Assembly (NCBI GenBank): GCA_907163225.1
Contig: OU015322.1
Span: 2,972,060 to 3,036,059 of the forward strand
DNA from: an uncultured Rhodocyclaceae bacterium
GTDB lineage: Bacteria > Pseudomonadota > Gammaproteobacteria > Burkholderiales > Rhodocyclaceae
Direction of reading: 5' to 3'
Length of the DNA stretch: 64,000 nucleotides
This document shows positions 1 to 6,814 of the stretch, in pieces. The position numbers and the translations under genes were made by a program. How positions within the stretch are numbered: the stretch's first letter is position 1; each line of letters starts with the position of its first letter. The notes beneath the pieces were generated by a model. The model worked only from the letters and a program-made list of their open reading frames with translations, made no database searches and was not told the DNA's origin.

Positions 1-2
1 CT

Positions 3-146
3 GCCTACGGTCTGAAAGAACCTTCGGTAACCGTTTCCGAGGATAACGCTACACCGCAGGGCTCCACTTCCCTCTGGGAAAACTCTGCCCAAACAAACGA
101 AACCTGCTCTAAAGGCTTTACTTGGGGGCTGATCCGTATTTGCTGA
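3..146 (+). CDS. C-terminal end of an unidentified gene cut by the left edge
   Basis: Only this frame is open from the window edge; it gives 47 codons ending at TGA 144-146, while the other two forward frames stop within the first 45 bases. The peptide is polar (Ser, Thr, Asn rich) and ends WGLIRIC. I do not recognise a family. It stops just upstream of the 4.5S RNA, so it is the tail of the preceding transcription unit if real. Composition alone cannot prove coding, hence the low confidence. Confidence 0.35.
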   Translation, partial: AYGLKEPSVTVSEDNATPQGSTSLWENSAQTNETCSKGFTWGLIRIC

Positions 147-171
147 GCCATCTCTGTGTTAGAATCTTCTG

Positions 172-270
172 CGGCGGGTCTCCCCGCATTGCAGGGTGGT
201 GAATCTGGTCAGGTCCGGAAGGAAGCAGCCACAGCTATTTTCTGCAAGTGCCGGGGGTTAGGCTCGCCAC
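172..270 (+). ncRNA. ffs: 4.5S RNA of the signal recognition particle (small bacterial type)
   Basis: This is the RNA of the signal recognition particle; it binds Ffh and targets nascent membrane proteins to FtsY. The conserved apical domain is clear: GGTCAGGTCCGGAAGGAAGC at 208-227, followed by AGCCA and then by GTGCCGGGGGTTAGGCTCGCC. The complementary ends form the rod-like stem. A -10-like TAGAAT lies at 160-165, which fits initiation near 172. The ends are estimated. Location directly before dnaX is common in beta- and gammaproteobacteria. Confidence 0.9.
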
Positions 271-297
271 TTTATTTTCTGCATTGGTGTGGAGCGC

Positions 298-1911
298 ATG
301 AGTTATCAGGTTCTTGCGCGCAAGTGGCGGCCGCGCAATTTTTCTACGCTGGTTGGGCAGGAGCATGTTGTTCGGGCGTTGACGCATGCGCTTTCTGAGC
401 AACGATTGCATCATGCCTATCTGTTTACCGGTACTCGCGGCGTTGGCAAAACTACAATTGCCCGTATTCTCGCTAAGTCATTAAATTGTGAGCTAGGGAT
501 TAGCGCAACTCCTTGTGGGGTATGTGCTGCTTGCCAGGAAATTGACGGCGGGCGCTTTGTTGATTTGCTTGAAGTCGATGCGGCAACAAACACGCGCGTC
601 GATGAAATGCGCCAGTTGCTTGAAAATGCGGTTTACGCCCCCACACGTGGGCGCTTCAAGGTCTATGTGATCGATGAGGTGCACATGCTTTCAAATTCAG
701 CATTCAATGCGATGCTGAAGACGCTCGAAGAGCCCCCGGAGCATGTGAAATTCATTCTTGCGACAACTGATCCACAAAAAATTCCAGTAACAGTTCTTTC
801 ACGCTGCCTTCAGTTTAATTTGAAGCAGATGACTGCTACGGCAATCACTGGGCATCTCGGACATATTTTGCTGGCTGAGGATATTCCGTTTGATGCGGCT
901 GCGCTTGCGCTTGTCGCCCGTTCTGCGGCCGGCAGTATGCGTGATGCGCTTTCGCTGCTTGACCAGGCTATTGCTCACGGGGCGGGCAAAGTTGAGGAGC
1001 GCCAGCTTAGAAGCATGTTGGGGACTGTTGATCAGGACCATCTTTTTACTATTCTAGATGCTCTGAAGGATGGTGATTCTGCTGCCTTAATGCGGGTTGC
1101 AGCTGATCTGGGTATGCGAAGCCTCTCATTTTCCGCTGCCCTACAGGAGCTTGCGTCTCTGCTGACGCGTCTGCAGGTGGTTCAGTGCGTACCCACTGCG
1201 ATTGATGAAGACGAGCCCGATAGAGATCGACTGCTGCTTTTGGCTGCAGCGTTTTCTCCTGAATTCGTACAATTGGCTTACCAGATTGTGAATATTGGAC
1301 GTACGGAATTGCCCAGTGCGCCTGATGAGTATTCTGGTTTTGTCATGGTTCTGCTTAGATTGCATACGTTTAGGCCAAGTACTGTTCCAGATGTGCTTGG
1401 AGCTGTCGCTTTTCGCGGCACGGTTACGTCTGCTGGTCGTCACCAAGTGACGCATGCTGTCACGGAGAGGCTTCCTTCGGAGCGGATGCCTTCTGGTGAA
1501 AGTCGTTCAGTAGGTGCTCAAGCTGAAACTGAGAATGTTGATTGGCACAAGGTCGTCGCGGCGCTCTCTTTGTCGGGCTTGGCCAAAGAGCTTGCTCAGA
1601 ATAGTGAGCTTAGGCAGTTGGATGACAGGCTTTGTGTGCTTCGATTGCCACCCACACTTGGGCATTTGCAAATGAAGCCCAATCCGGATCGTTTGCAACA
1701 GGCGTTGAGTGACCATTTCGGCAAATCTCTCCAGTTGCGTATCGAGCTTGCTTTAAATGAGTCGGATACGCCAGCAGAGGCTGCCGGGCGCCAGCGTCAG
1801 GAGCGCCAAGATCAGGCGGCTTACTCGATTTCAACTGATCTATTCATACGCGATGCTATCGATTCGCTGGACGCTACTGTCGTTCAGTCATCAATTAAAC
1901 CTATTGCCTAA
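298..1911 (+). CDS. dnaX: DNA polymerase III subunit gamma/tau
   Basis: Clamp-loader ATPase of the replicative polymerase. The 537-residue protein starts [12 protein letters not shown], the usual family start; a GTG three codons upstream (289) is in frame but would add residues not typical of the family. Visible features are the Walker A motif GTRGVGKTT near residue 45, a zinc-binding Cys cluster (CGVCAAC) near 77-83, the DEVHML Walker B segment near 126, and sensor 1 (ATTDPQKIP). A long variable C-terminal part corresponds to the tau region. It is followed by ybaB and recR in the standard dnaX-ybaB-recR operon. I saw no E. coli-type A AAA AAG slippery site in the region where gamma would be produced, so only tau is predicted. 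Confidence 0.97.
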   Translation: MSYQVLARKWRPRNFSTLVGQEHVVRALTHALSEQRLHHAYLFTGTRGVGKTTIARILAKSLNCELGISATPCGVCAACQEIDGGRFVDLLEVDAATNTRVDEMRQLLENAVYAPTRGRFKVYVIDEVHMLSNSAFNAMLKTLEEPPEHVKFILATTDPQKIPVTVLSRCLQFNLKQMTATAITGHLGHILLAEDIPFDAAALALVARSAAGSMRDALSLLDQAIAHGAGKVEERQLRSMLGTVDQDHLFTILDALKDGDSAALMRVAADLGMRSLSFSAALQELASLLTRLQVVQCVPTAIDEDEPDRDRLLLLAAAFSPEFVQLAYQIVNIGRTELPSAPDEYSGFVMVLLRLHTFRPSTVPDVLGAVAFRGTVTSAGRHQVTHAVTERLPSERMPSGESRSVGAQAETENVDWHKVVAALSLSGLAKELAQNSELRQLDDRLCVLRLPPTLGHLQMKPNPDRLQQALSDHFGKSLQLRIELALNESDTPAEAAGRQRQERQDQAAYSISTDLFIRDAIDSLDATVVQSSIKPIA

Positions 1912-1924
1912 CGGAGAAATAAAG

Positions 1925-2248
1925 ATGATGAAAGGTGGCTTGGCTGGCCTGATGAAGCAGGCGCAGGCGATGCAGGAAAACATGAAAAAGGCTCAGGAGC
2001 AGTTGGCGCTGATTGAGGTTGAAGGTCTGGCTGGCGCCGGAATGGTTAAGGTGGTTATCAACTGTTCGAATGAGGTTCGCCGGGTCAGTATCGATCCATC
2101 CGTAATGGATGATCGTGAGATGCTGGAAGATTTGGTTGCTGCGGCACTCAATGATGCGGTGCGGCGCGCAGCGGCGTTGAGTCAGGAAAAGATGGCTGGA
2201 TTTACTTCTGGTCTGAACTTGCCTCCGGGCTTCAAGCTCCCATTTTAA
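1925..2248 (+). CDS. ybaB: YbaB/EbfC family nucleoid-associated protein
   Basis: Small DNA-binding protein of 107 residues, conserved between dnaX and recR. The start is ATG 1925 ([17 protein letters not shown]), preceded by GGAGAA at 1913-1918. An upstream in-frame ATG at 1757 lies inside dnaX and is rejected. The N-terminal amphipathic helix ([15 protein letters not shown]) and the tail LPPGFKLPF are family hallmarks. The protein forms dimers that bind DNA; its cellular role is still loosely defined. It is separated by three bases from recR. Confidence 0.95.
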   Translation: MMKGGLAGLMKQAQAMQENMKKAQEQLALIEVEGLAGAGMVKVVINCSNEVRRVSIDPSVMDDREMLEDLVAAALNDAVRRAAALSQEKMAGFTSGLNLPPGFKLPF

Positions 2249-2251
2249 CTT

Positions 2252-2851
2252 GTGACGCCATCCGGGCTGGAGTTGTTGATCGAGGCCTTGCGTTGCTTGC
2301 CCGGCGTGGGGCCAAAGTCTGCGCAGCGCATGGCTTACCATTTGTTGCAGCGTGACCGGAATGGGGCGCAGCGATTGGGCGATGCTGTCCTGCACGCGCT
2401 AGAGGCAATTCAGCATTGCCAGCGGTGTAATACTTTTACTGAGGCAGATGTCTGTGAGCGGTGCAGTTCTCCGCGTCGTGATCCAGCACTTCTTTGTGTC
2501 GTTGAAACACCTGTAGACATGAACATGATGGAGCAGACGCTGAGCTATCAGGGACTCTACTATGTTCTGATGGGCAAAATTTCACCCCTTGATGGCGTTG
2601 GTCCAAAAGAGCTTGGATTGGATAGGTTGGTGGCCCGGGTGTTTGATGGTTTCGTAAAAGAGGTGGTTTTGGCGACCAACTTTACTAACGAAGGTGAGGC
2701 AACGGCACACTACATTACTGCCATGCTTCGACCAAAAGGAATTGTTGTCTCTAGAATCGCTCGCGGTGTTCCTGTTGGAGGGGAGCTCGAATATGTTGAT
2801 AGCGGCACGCTAGCGCAGGCGTTCCGTGAGCGTAAGGCGTGCGGGGTGTGA
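2252..2851 (+). CDS. recR: Recombination mediator protein RecR
   Basis: RecR acts with RecF/RecO to load RecA at gapped DNA. The 199-residue product begins at GTG 2252. It shows the helix-hairpin-helix near residues 10-25 ([14 protein letters not shown]), a four-Cys zinc finger near 57-72 (CQRC...CERC), and a Toprim segment beginning [10 protein letters not shown]. The C-terminal [13 protein letters not shown] is typical. It is the last gene of the dnaX operon; a new promoter for petABC lies just downstream. Confidence 0.97.
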   Translation: MTPSGLELLIEALRCLPGVGPKSAQRMAYHLLQRDRNGAQRLGDAVLHALEAIQHCQRCNTFTEADVCERCSSPRRDPALLCVVETPVDMNMMEQTLSYQGLYYVLMGKISPLDGVGPKELGLDRLVARVFDGFVKEVVLATNFTNEGEATAHYITAMLRPKGIVVSRIARGVPVGGELEYVDSGTLAQAFRERKACGV

Positions 2852-2861
2852 TATCGAGCTT

Positions 2862-2888
2862 TTGTCGGGGCTAGGGATATCGTATAAT
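2862..2888 (+). promoter_or_regulatory. Candidate sigma-70 promoter for petABC
   Basis: A perfect TATAAT sits at 2883-2888 with TTGTCG at 2862-2867; the 15-base spacer is short. The site lies between recR and petA and would give a leader of about 40 bases. This is inferred from pattern only. Confidence 0.45.
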
Positions 2889-2935
2889 TTAGCGTTTAAT
2901 TTTTATCCCATCTAATTCCATTAGGGGTCAGTGTT

Positions 2936-3532
2936 ATGAGCAATCAAGGAAAAATGGACTGCGGACGGCGGCGTCTGGTCGTGGCGACCGCTGCCGTGGG
3001 CGGGGTGGGCGCGGTTGCCGCACTCGTGCCGTTCGTCTCCAGTCTGCTTCCATCCGAGCGCGCCAAAGCGGCAGGCGCTCCGGTTGAAGTGGATATCAGC
3101 AAGCTCGAGTCGGGTCAGATGATGACCGTTGAGTGGCGCGGCAAGCCGGTGTGGATTATCAATCGCACCAAGGAAATGATGGATACGCTGCCCAAACTCG
3201 CTGATCTGGTTGCTGATCCCAAATCAGACAAGGACCAGCAACCGGCCTACGCCAAGAACGACACGCGTTCGGTCAAGCCAGAAATTATGGTTGTTGTGGG
3301 TATTTGTACGCACCTCGGTTGTTCGCCCTCCCAGAAGTTCAAGGCGGGTACAGAAGAAGGAATGCCAGATGGCTGGCTGGGCGGTTTCCTTTGCCCATGC
3401 CACGGTTCGACTTTCGACTTTGCTGGTCGTGTTTACAAGTCGAAGCCCGCCCCGACCAACCTCGAAGTGCCGCCGCACGTGTATCTTGCCGATACACGTA
3501 TCTTGATCGGCGAAGACAAAAAGGGAGCATAA
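2936..3532 (+). CDS. petA: Ubiquinol-cytochrome c reductase Rieske iron-sulfur subunit
   Basis: The 2Fe-2S subunit of the cytochrome bc1 complex (complex III) transfers electrons from ubiquinol to cytochrome c1. The 198-residue protein has a twin-arginine-type N-terminus (GRRRLVV) followed by a hydrophobic segment that acts as export signal and anchor. Cluster ligands are in CTHLGC (near residue 125) and CPCHGS (near 160). petB follows after three bases and petC comes next, making a compact petABC operon. Confidence 0.97.
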   Translation: MSNQGKMDCGRRRLVVATAAVGGVGAVAALVPFVSSLLPSERAKAAGAPVEVDISKLESGQMMTVEWRGKPVWIINRTKEMMDTLPKLADLVADPKSDKDQQPAYAKNDTRSVKPEIMVVVGICTHLGCSPSQKFKAGTEEGMPDGWLGGFLCPCHGSTFDFAGRVYKSKPAPTNLEVPPHVYLADTRILIGEDKKGA

Positions 3533-3535
3533 GAA

Positions 3536-4837
3536 ATGGCTGGCGGAACTTTCGAAAAATACAAGTCTGATGGCTCATTGGCTGGGAATGCCCTCGAGTG
3601 GGTTGATGCCCGCTTTCCGGCAACTTCGCTGTGGAAAGGGCACCTTTCCGAGTATTACTGCCCGAAAAACTTCAACTTTTGGTATTTCTTTGGATCACTG
3701 GCACTACTAGTCTTGGTTATTCAAATCGTGACCGGTATTTTTCTGGTCATGCACTACAAGCCGGATGCGGCCCTGAATGCCAATGGCGTGCCGATTGCGT
3801 TTGCTTCTGTCGAATACATCATGCGTGATGTGCCGGGTGGCTGGCTGATCCGCTACATGCATTCAACCGGTGCATCTGCGTTCTTTATCGTGGTTTATCT
3901 GCACATGTTCCGTGGTTTGCTTTACGGCTCATATCGCAAGCCCCGCGAGCTGACTTGGTTGTTTGGCGTCGGTATCTTTCTGGTTCTGATGGGTGAAGCG
4001 TTCTTCGGCTACCTGTTGCCTTGGGGGCAGATGTCGTATTGGGGTGCTCAGGTCATCGTGAACTTGTTCTCGGCCATTCCTGTCATTGGCTCCGATTTGT
4101 CACTTATCATTCGTGGCGATTTCGTGGTTGGCGACGCAACGCTGAACCGCTTCTTCTCCTTCCACGTGATCGCGTTTCCGCTCGTTCTGATCGGCCTGGT
4201 CGCTGCTCACGTGCTGGCCCTGCACGAAACGGGTTCGAACAACCCGGATGGTGTTGAGATCAAGGCCAACAAGGACGAAAATGGCATTCCGCGCGACGGC
4301 ATCCCGTTTCATCCTTATTACACGGTCAAGGACATCGTCGGCGTCGTAGTCTTCCTGATGGTCTTTTCGGCTGTCATGTTCTGGGCACCGGAAGGTGGTG
4401 GTTACTTCCTCGAAACGCCGAATTTCTACCCGGCCGACCCGCTGAAGACGCCGCCGCACATCGCCCCGGTTTGGTATTTCACACCGTTCTATTCGATTCT
4501 GCGCGCTGTTACCTACCCGCTATTTGGTCTCGATGCCAAATTCTGGGGTGTGGTTGCGATGGGTGCTTCGGTTGTGATCTTCGCCTTCCTGCCCTGGCTG
4601 GATCGTAGCCCGGTCAAGTCGATTCGTTACCGCGGCCCGATCTACAAGTCCTTACTGACCATTTTCGTGATCGTCTTCTTTGTCCTCGGTTATCTGGGTA
4701 CGCTGTCCCCGTCCCCGATGGGCGAACTGGTATCGCAGATTTGTTCGGTGTTCTACTTCGGATTCTTCCTTGGCATGCCTTGGTGGTCACGGATGGACAA
4801 GTTCAGCCCGGTTCCCGACCGTGTGACGTTCAAGTGA
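3536..4837 (+). CDS. petB: Cytochrome b of the bc1 complex
   Basis: This integral membrane subunit of 433 residues carries the two b hemes and the quinol oxidation and quinone reduction sites. Multiple hydrophobic helices are visible, with heme-ligand histidines in segments such as RYMHSTGAS and FSFHVIAFP, and the Qo motif PEGGGYF (the PEWY-equivalent region lies near FYPADP/APVWYFTPFYS). Length matches fused full-length bacterial cytochrome b. It starts MAGGTFEKYK, three bases after petA. Confidence 0.97.
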   Translation: MAGGTFEKYKSDGSLAGNALEWVDARFPATSLWKGHLSEYYCPKNFNFWYFFGSLALLVLVIQIVTGIFLVMHYKPDAALNANGVPIAFASVEYIMRDVPGGWLIRYMHSTGASAFFIVVYLHMFRGLLYGSYRKPRELTWLFGVGIFLVLMGEAFFGYLLPWGQMSYWGAQVIVNLFSAIPVIGSDLSLIIRGDFVVGDATLNRFFSFHVIAFPLVLIGLVAAHVLALHETGSNNPDGVEIKANKDENGIPRDGIPFHPYYTVKDIVGVVVFLMVFSAVMFWAPEGGGYFLETPNFYPADPLKTPPHIAPVWYFTPFYSILRAVTYPLFGLDAKFWGVVAMGASVVIFAFLPWLDRSPVKSIRYRGPIYKSLLTIFVIVFFVLGYLGTLSPSPMGELVSQICSVFYFGFFLGMPWWSRMDKFSPVPDRVTFK

Positions 4838-4850
4838 GAGGGTGCCTAAA

Positions 4851-5570
4851 ATGAAAAAATTCCTTATCGCCTTGCTCTTCGCGCCGATCATGGCGTTTGC
4901 CAGCGGCAGCACGGCCCATATCGACAAGTGGCCTGGCTCGGTGAGCGACAAGGCTGCGTTGCAGAACGGGGCCAAGCTGTTCGTTAATTACTGCCTGAAC
5001 TGCCATGGCGCTTCATATATGCGCTATAAAAACCTCCTTGATCTCGGTCTGACCGAACAACAGGTCAAGGAAAACCTGATGTTCACGTCTGACAAGATCG
5101 GTGAGCTGATGCGTGTTGCCGCGCGATCTGACGAGCAGAAGCTATGGTTCGGTGCTACACCGCCGGATCTGACCATCATCACTCGAGCCCGCGGTGAAGC
5201 CGGCAATGCTGCGGCAGGCGCAGACTGGCTCTACACCTACCTGCGTTCTTTCTATCGTGACGAAAACCGCCCGACGGGCTGGAACAACACGGTGTTCGAA
5301 AACGTCGGTATGCCGCACATCCTGTACGGTCTGCAAGGTCAGCAAGTGATGAATCACGAAACGCACAAGCTGGAACTGGCTGTTCCAGGCACGATGCCGC
5401 CGGCTGAGTTCGACAAGTCCGTTTCGGATTTAGTCGGCTTCATGGTCTGGATGGGGGAGCCGCAGCAGGAGTTCCGCCGGACTCTCGGCTGGTTCGTTCT
5501 CGCCTTCCTGGCAGTTCTTTTCGTGGCAGCCTACGCGCTGAAGAAAGAATTCTGGAAAGACATTCACTGA
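4851..5570 (+). CDS. petC: Cytochrome c1 of the bc1 complex
   Basis: The 239-residue c-type cytochrome accepts electrons from the Rieske centre and passes them to soluble cytochrome c. ATG 4851 (MKKFLIALLF) gives a clean signal peptide ending near AFASG; an in-frame GTG at 4842 would add three residues. The heme site is CLNCH near residue 47, the distal Met ligand probably lies in the PGTMPPAEFD segment, and a C-terminal transmembrane anchor (WFVLAFLAVLFVAAYAL) ends the protein. It completes petABC. Confidence 0.96.
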   Translation: MKKFLIALLFAPIMAFASGSTAHIDKWPGSVSDKAALQNGAKLFVNYCLNCHGASYMRYKNLLDLGLTEQQVKENLMFTSDKIGELMRVAARSDEQKLWFGATPPDLTIITRARGEAGNAAAGADWLYTYLRSFYRDENRPTGWNNTVFENVGMPHILYGLQGQQVMNHETHKLELAVPGTMPPAEFDKSVSDLVGFMVWMGEPQQEFRRTLGWFVLAFLAVLFVAAYALKKEFWKDIH

Positions 5571-5653
5571 TCCTGTTTGGATTGGCTAACGGCATCGCGG
5601 GTTTGGCTCTGGCCGGCCCCCGATGCCGAATCTCATTTTGAGGGTTACCACAA

Positions 5654-6250
5654 ATGATGAACCTCTACTCGGGTACTACCTGCCCCTTTAGTCATCGCTG
5701 CCGTATTGTCCTGTTTGAAAAGGGCATGGATTTTCAGGTTATCGATGTTGATATGTTCAACAAGCCAGAAGAAATGGCGGCTATCAACCCGCACAATCGC
5801 GTGCCGGTTCTCGTCGAACGTGACCTTGTCCTGTTCGAGCCGAACATCATCAACGAGTACATTGACGAGCGTTTTCCGCATCCGCAGTTGATGCCTGCTG
5901 ACCCGATCATGCGGGCACGTGCCCGGCAGCTGCTGGTCGGCATGGAGCGCGAGATATTTTCGTTCATGGAAGTGATCGAAAAGAACGGCAAGACAGCCGA
6001 CAAGGCACGCCAGGAAATTCGCGCTCGCCTGACTGAAATCGTCCCGATTTTCAACAAGCAGAAGTTCATGCTGGGCGACGAGTTTTCCATGCTCGACGTG
6101 GCCATCGCTCCGCTGCTCTGGCGTTTGGATCACTATGGAATCGATCTTGGCAAGGCCGCTGCACCTTTGATGAAGTACGCCGAGCGTATTTTCAGCCGTC
6201 AAGGCTTCATCGACGCGTTGACGCCGTCTGAAAAGGCGATGCGCAAGTAG
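5654..6250 (+). CDS. sspA: Stringent starvation protein A, glutathione S-transferase fold
   Basis: SspA is an RNA polymerase-associated regulator with a glutathione S-transferase fold but no transferase activity in characterised members. The 198-residue product shows the N-terminal thioredoxin-like domain (YSGTTCPFSHRCRIV, then NPHNRVPVL) and an all-helical C-terminal domain. A ribosome site (GAGGGT) precedes ATG 5654. The petABC-sspA-sspB order is common in beta- and gammaproteobacteria, and sspB follows after two bases. Confidence 0.93.
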   Translation: MMNLYSGTTCPFSHRCRIVLFEKGMDFQVIDVDMFNKPEEMAAINPHNRVPVLVERDLVLFEPNIINEYIDERFPHPQLMPADPIMRARARQLLVGMEREIFSFMEVIEKNGKTADKARQEIRARLTEIVPIFNKQKFMLGDEFSMLDVAIAPLLWRLDHYGIDLGKAAAPLMKYAERIFSRQGFIDALTPSEKAMRK

Positions 6251-6252
6251 GC

Positions 6253-6687
6253 ATGGGGCTACCTTCTACCAAGCCTTATCTGCTGCGAGCTATCTGGGAA
6301 TGGTGCTGCGATAACGGGTTTACGCCACATGTAGCAGTGGATGTTGACGAGAATACTCGTGTTCCAAGAGAGTTCGTTCGGGGCGGACAGATAGTATTAA
6401 ATCTGGGTCCGACTGCGACCAGCAAGCTTCAGATCGGTAACGAGTTTATCGATTTTCAGGCTCGGTTCAATGGTATCGCCAGGGAGTTGTCCATTCCTGT
6501 CGAACGTGTTTCGGCTATTTACGCCCGTGAAAACGGTGCTGGAATGTCTTTTGAGATCGATGGCGACAGTGATGGTGACGCCGCCGATTTTGTAGATGCC
6601 AGCGAGGTCACCGAGCTGTCAGAAGATCCGCTGCCAGAGCCGCCGCGCCCAGAAGGAGGGCGTCCCAAGCTTCAGCGCATCAAATAG
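6253..6687 (+). CDS. sspB: ClpXP protease specificity-enhancing factor SspB
   Basis: SspB is the adaptor that delivers ssrA-tagged proteins and some other substrates to ClpXP. The 144-residue protein has the compact N-terminal domain (SLKPYLLRA-like start SKPYLLRAIWEW is seen here as TKPYLLRAIWEW, then VPREFVRGGQIVLNLGP) and an acidic linker near residues 95-125. The basic/aromatic tail RPKLQRIK is the expected ClpX-binding extension. It lies directly after sspA and ends just before a strong terminator. Confidence 0.94.
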   Translation: MGLPSTKPYLLRAIWEWCCDNGFTPHVAVDVDENTRVPREFVRGGQIVLNLGPTATSKLQIGNEFIDFQARFNGIARELSIPVERVSAIYARENGAGMSFEIDGDSDGDAADFVDASEVTELSEDPLPEPPRPEGGRPKLQRIK

Positions 6688-6697
6688 GGACGCCTGC

Positions 6698-6726
6698 TGC
6701 GGTCAACGCACCAAAAAGGGGAAATT
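6698..6726 (+). repeat. Dispersed GCGGTCRAC element, copy 1
   Basis: Core TGCGGTCAAC followed by AAAAA and GGAAATT. It lies between sspB and its terminator hairpin. The second tract is imperfect relative to the consensus. Confidence 0.55.
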
Positions 6727-6748
6727 CCGAGACGGGATTTCCCCTTTT
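6714..6748 (+). terminator. Rho-independent terminator of petABC-sspAB
   Basis: A 15-bp hairpin pairs AAAAGGGGAAAT... at 6714-6728 with ...ATTTCCCCTTTT at 6734-6748, with loop GAGAC. The 3' arm ends in four T residues. Its left arm overlaps the A-tract of a copy of the dispersed GCGGTCRAC element (6698-6726). Confidence 0.85.
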
Positions 6749-6775
6749 GCATTGCAACTCCATGATTTGTATAGA

Positions 6776-6802
6776 TGGCATGGCTGTTGCTGATGCCATG
6801 CC
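6776..6802 (+). promoter_or_regulatory. Sigma-54-type promoter of nasA overlapped by an 8-bp palindrome
   Basis: TGGCAT-N5-TTGCT at 6776-6791 matches the -24/-12 consensus (TGGCAC-N5-TTGCW) with one mismatch and the correct GG-N10-GC spacing. Transcription would begin near 6802, leaving a 13-base leader holding only the GGAAGG ribosome site. The same bases contain a perfect inverted repeat, GGCATGGC (6777-6784) and GCCATGCC (6795-6802), separated by 10 bases. It could be an operator overlapping the promoter. A weaker sigma-70-like pair (TTGCAT 6747, TATAGA 6770) is also present. Confidence 0.5.
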
Positions 6803-6814
6803 GGAAGGAAAATC

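Noticed and set aside
298..1911. Programmed frameshift in dnaX
   Set aside because: An A-run at 774-781 exists but is inside the conserved ATPase core and lacks the A AAA AAG heptamer and downstream stem at the gamma/tau boundary.
6777..6802. nasA upstream palindrome as an ANTAR hairpin
   Set aside because: The loop is ten bases and there is no second hairpin; it also overlaps the predicted transcription start.
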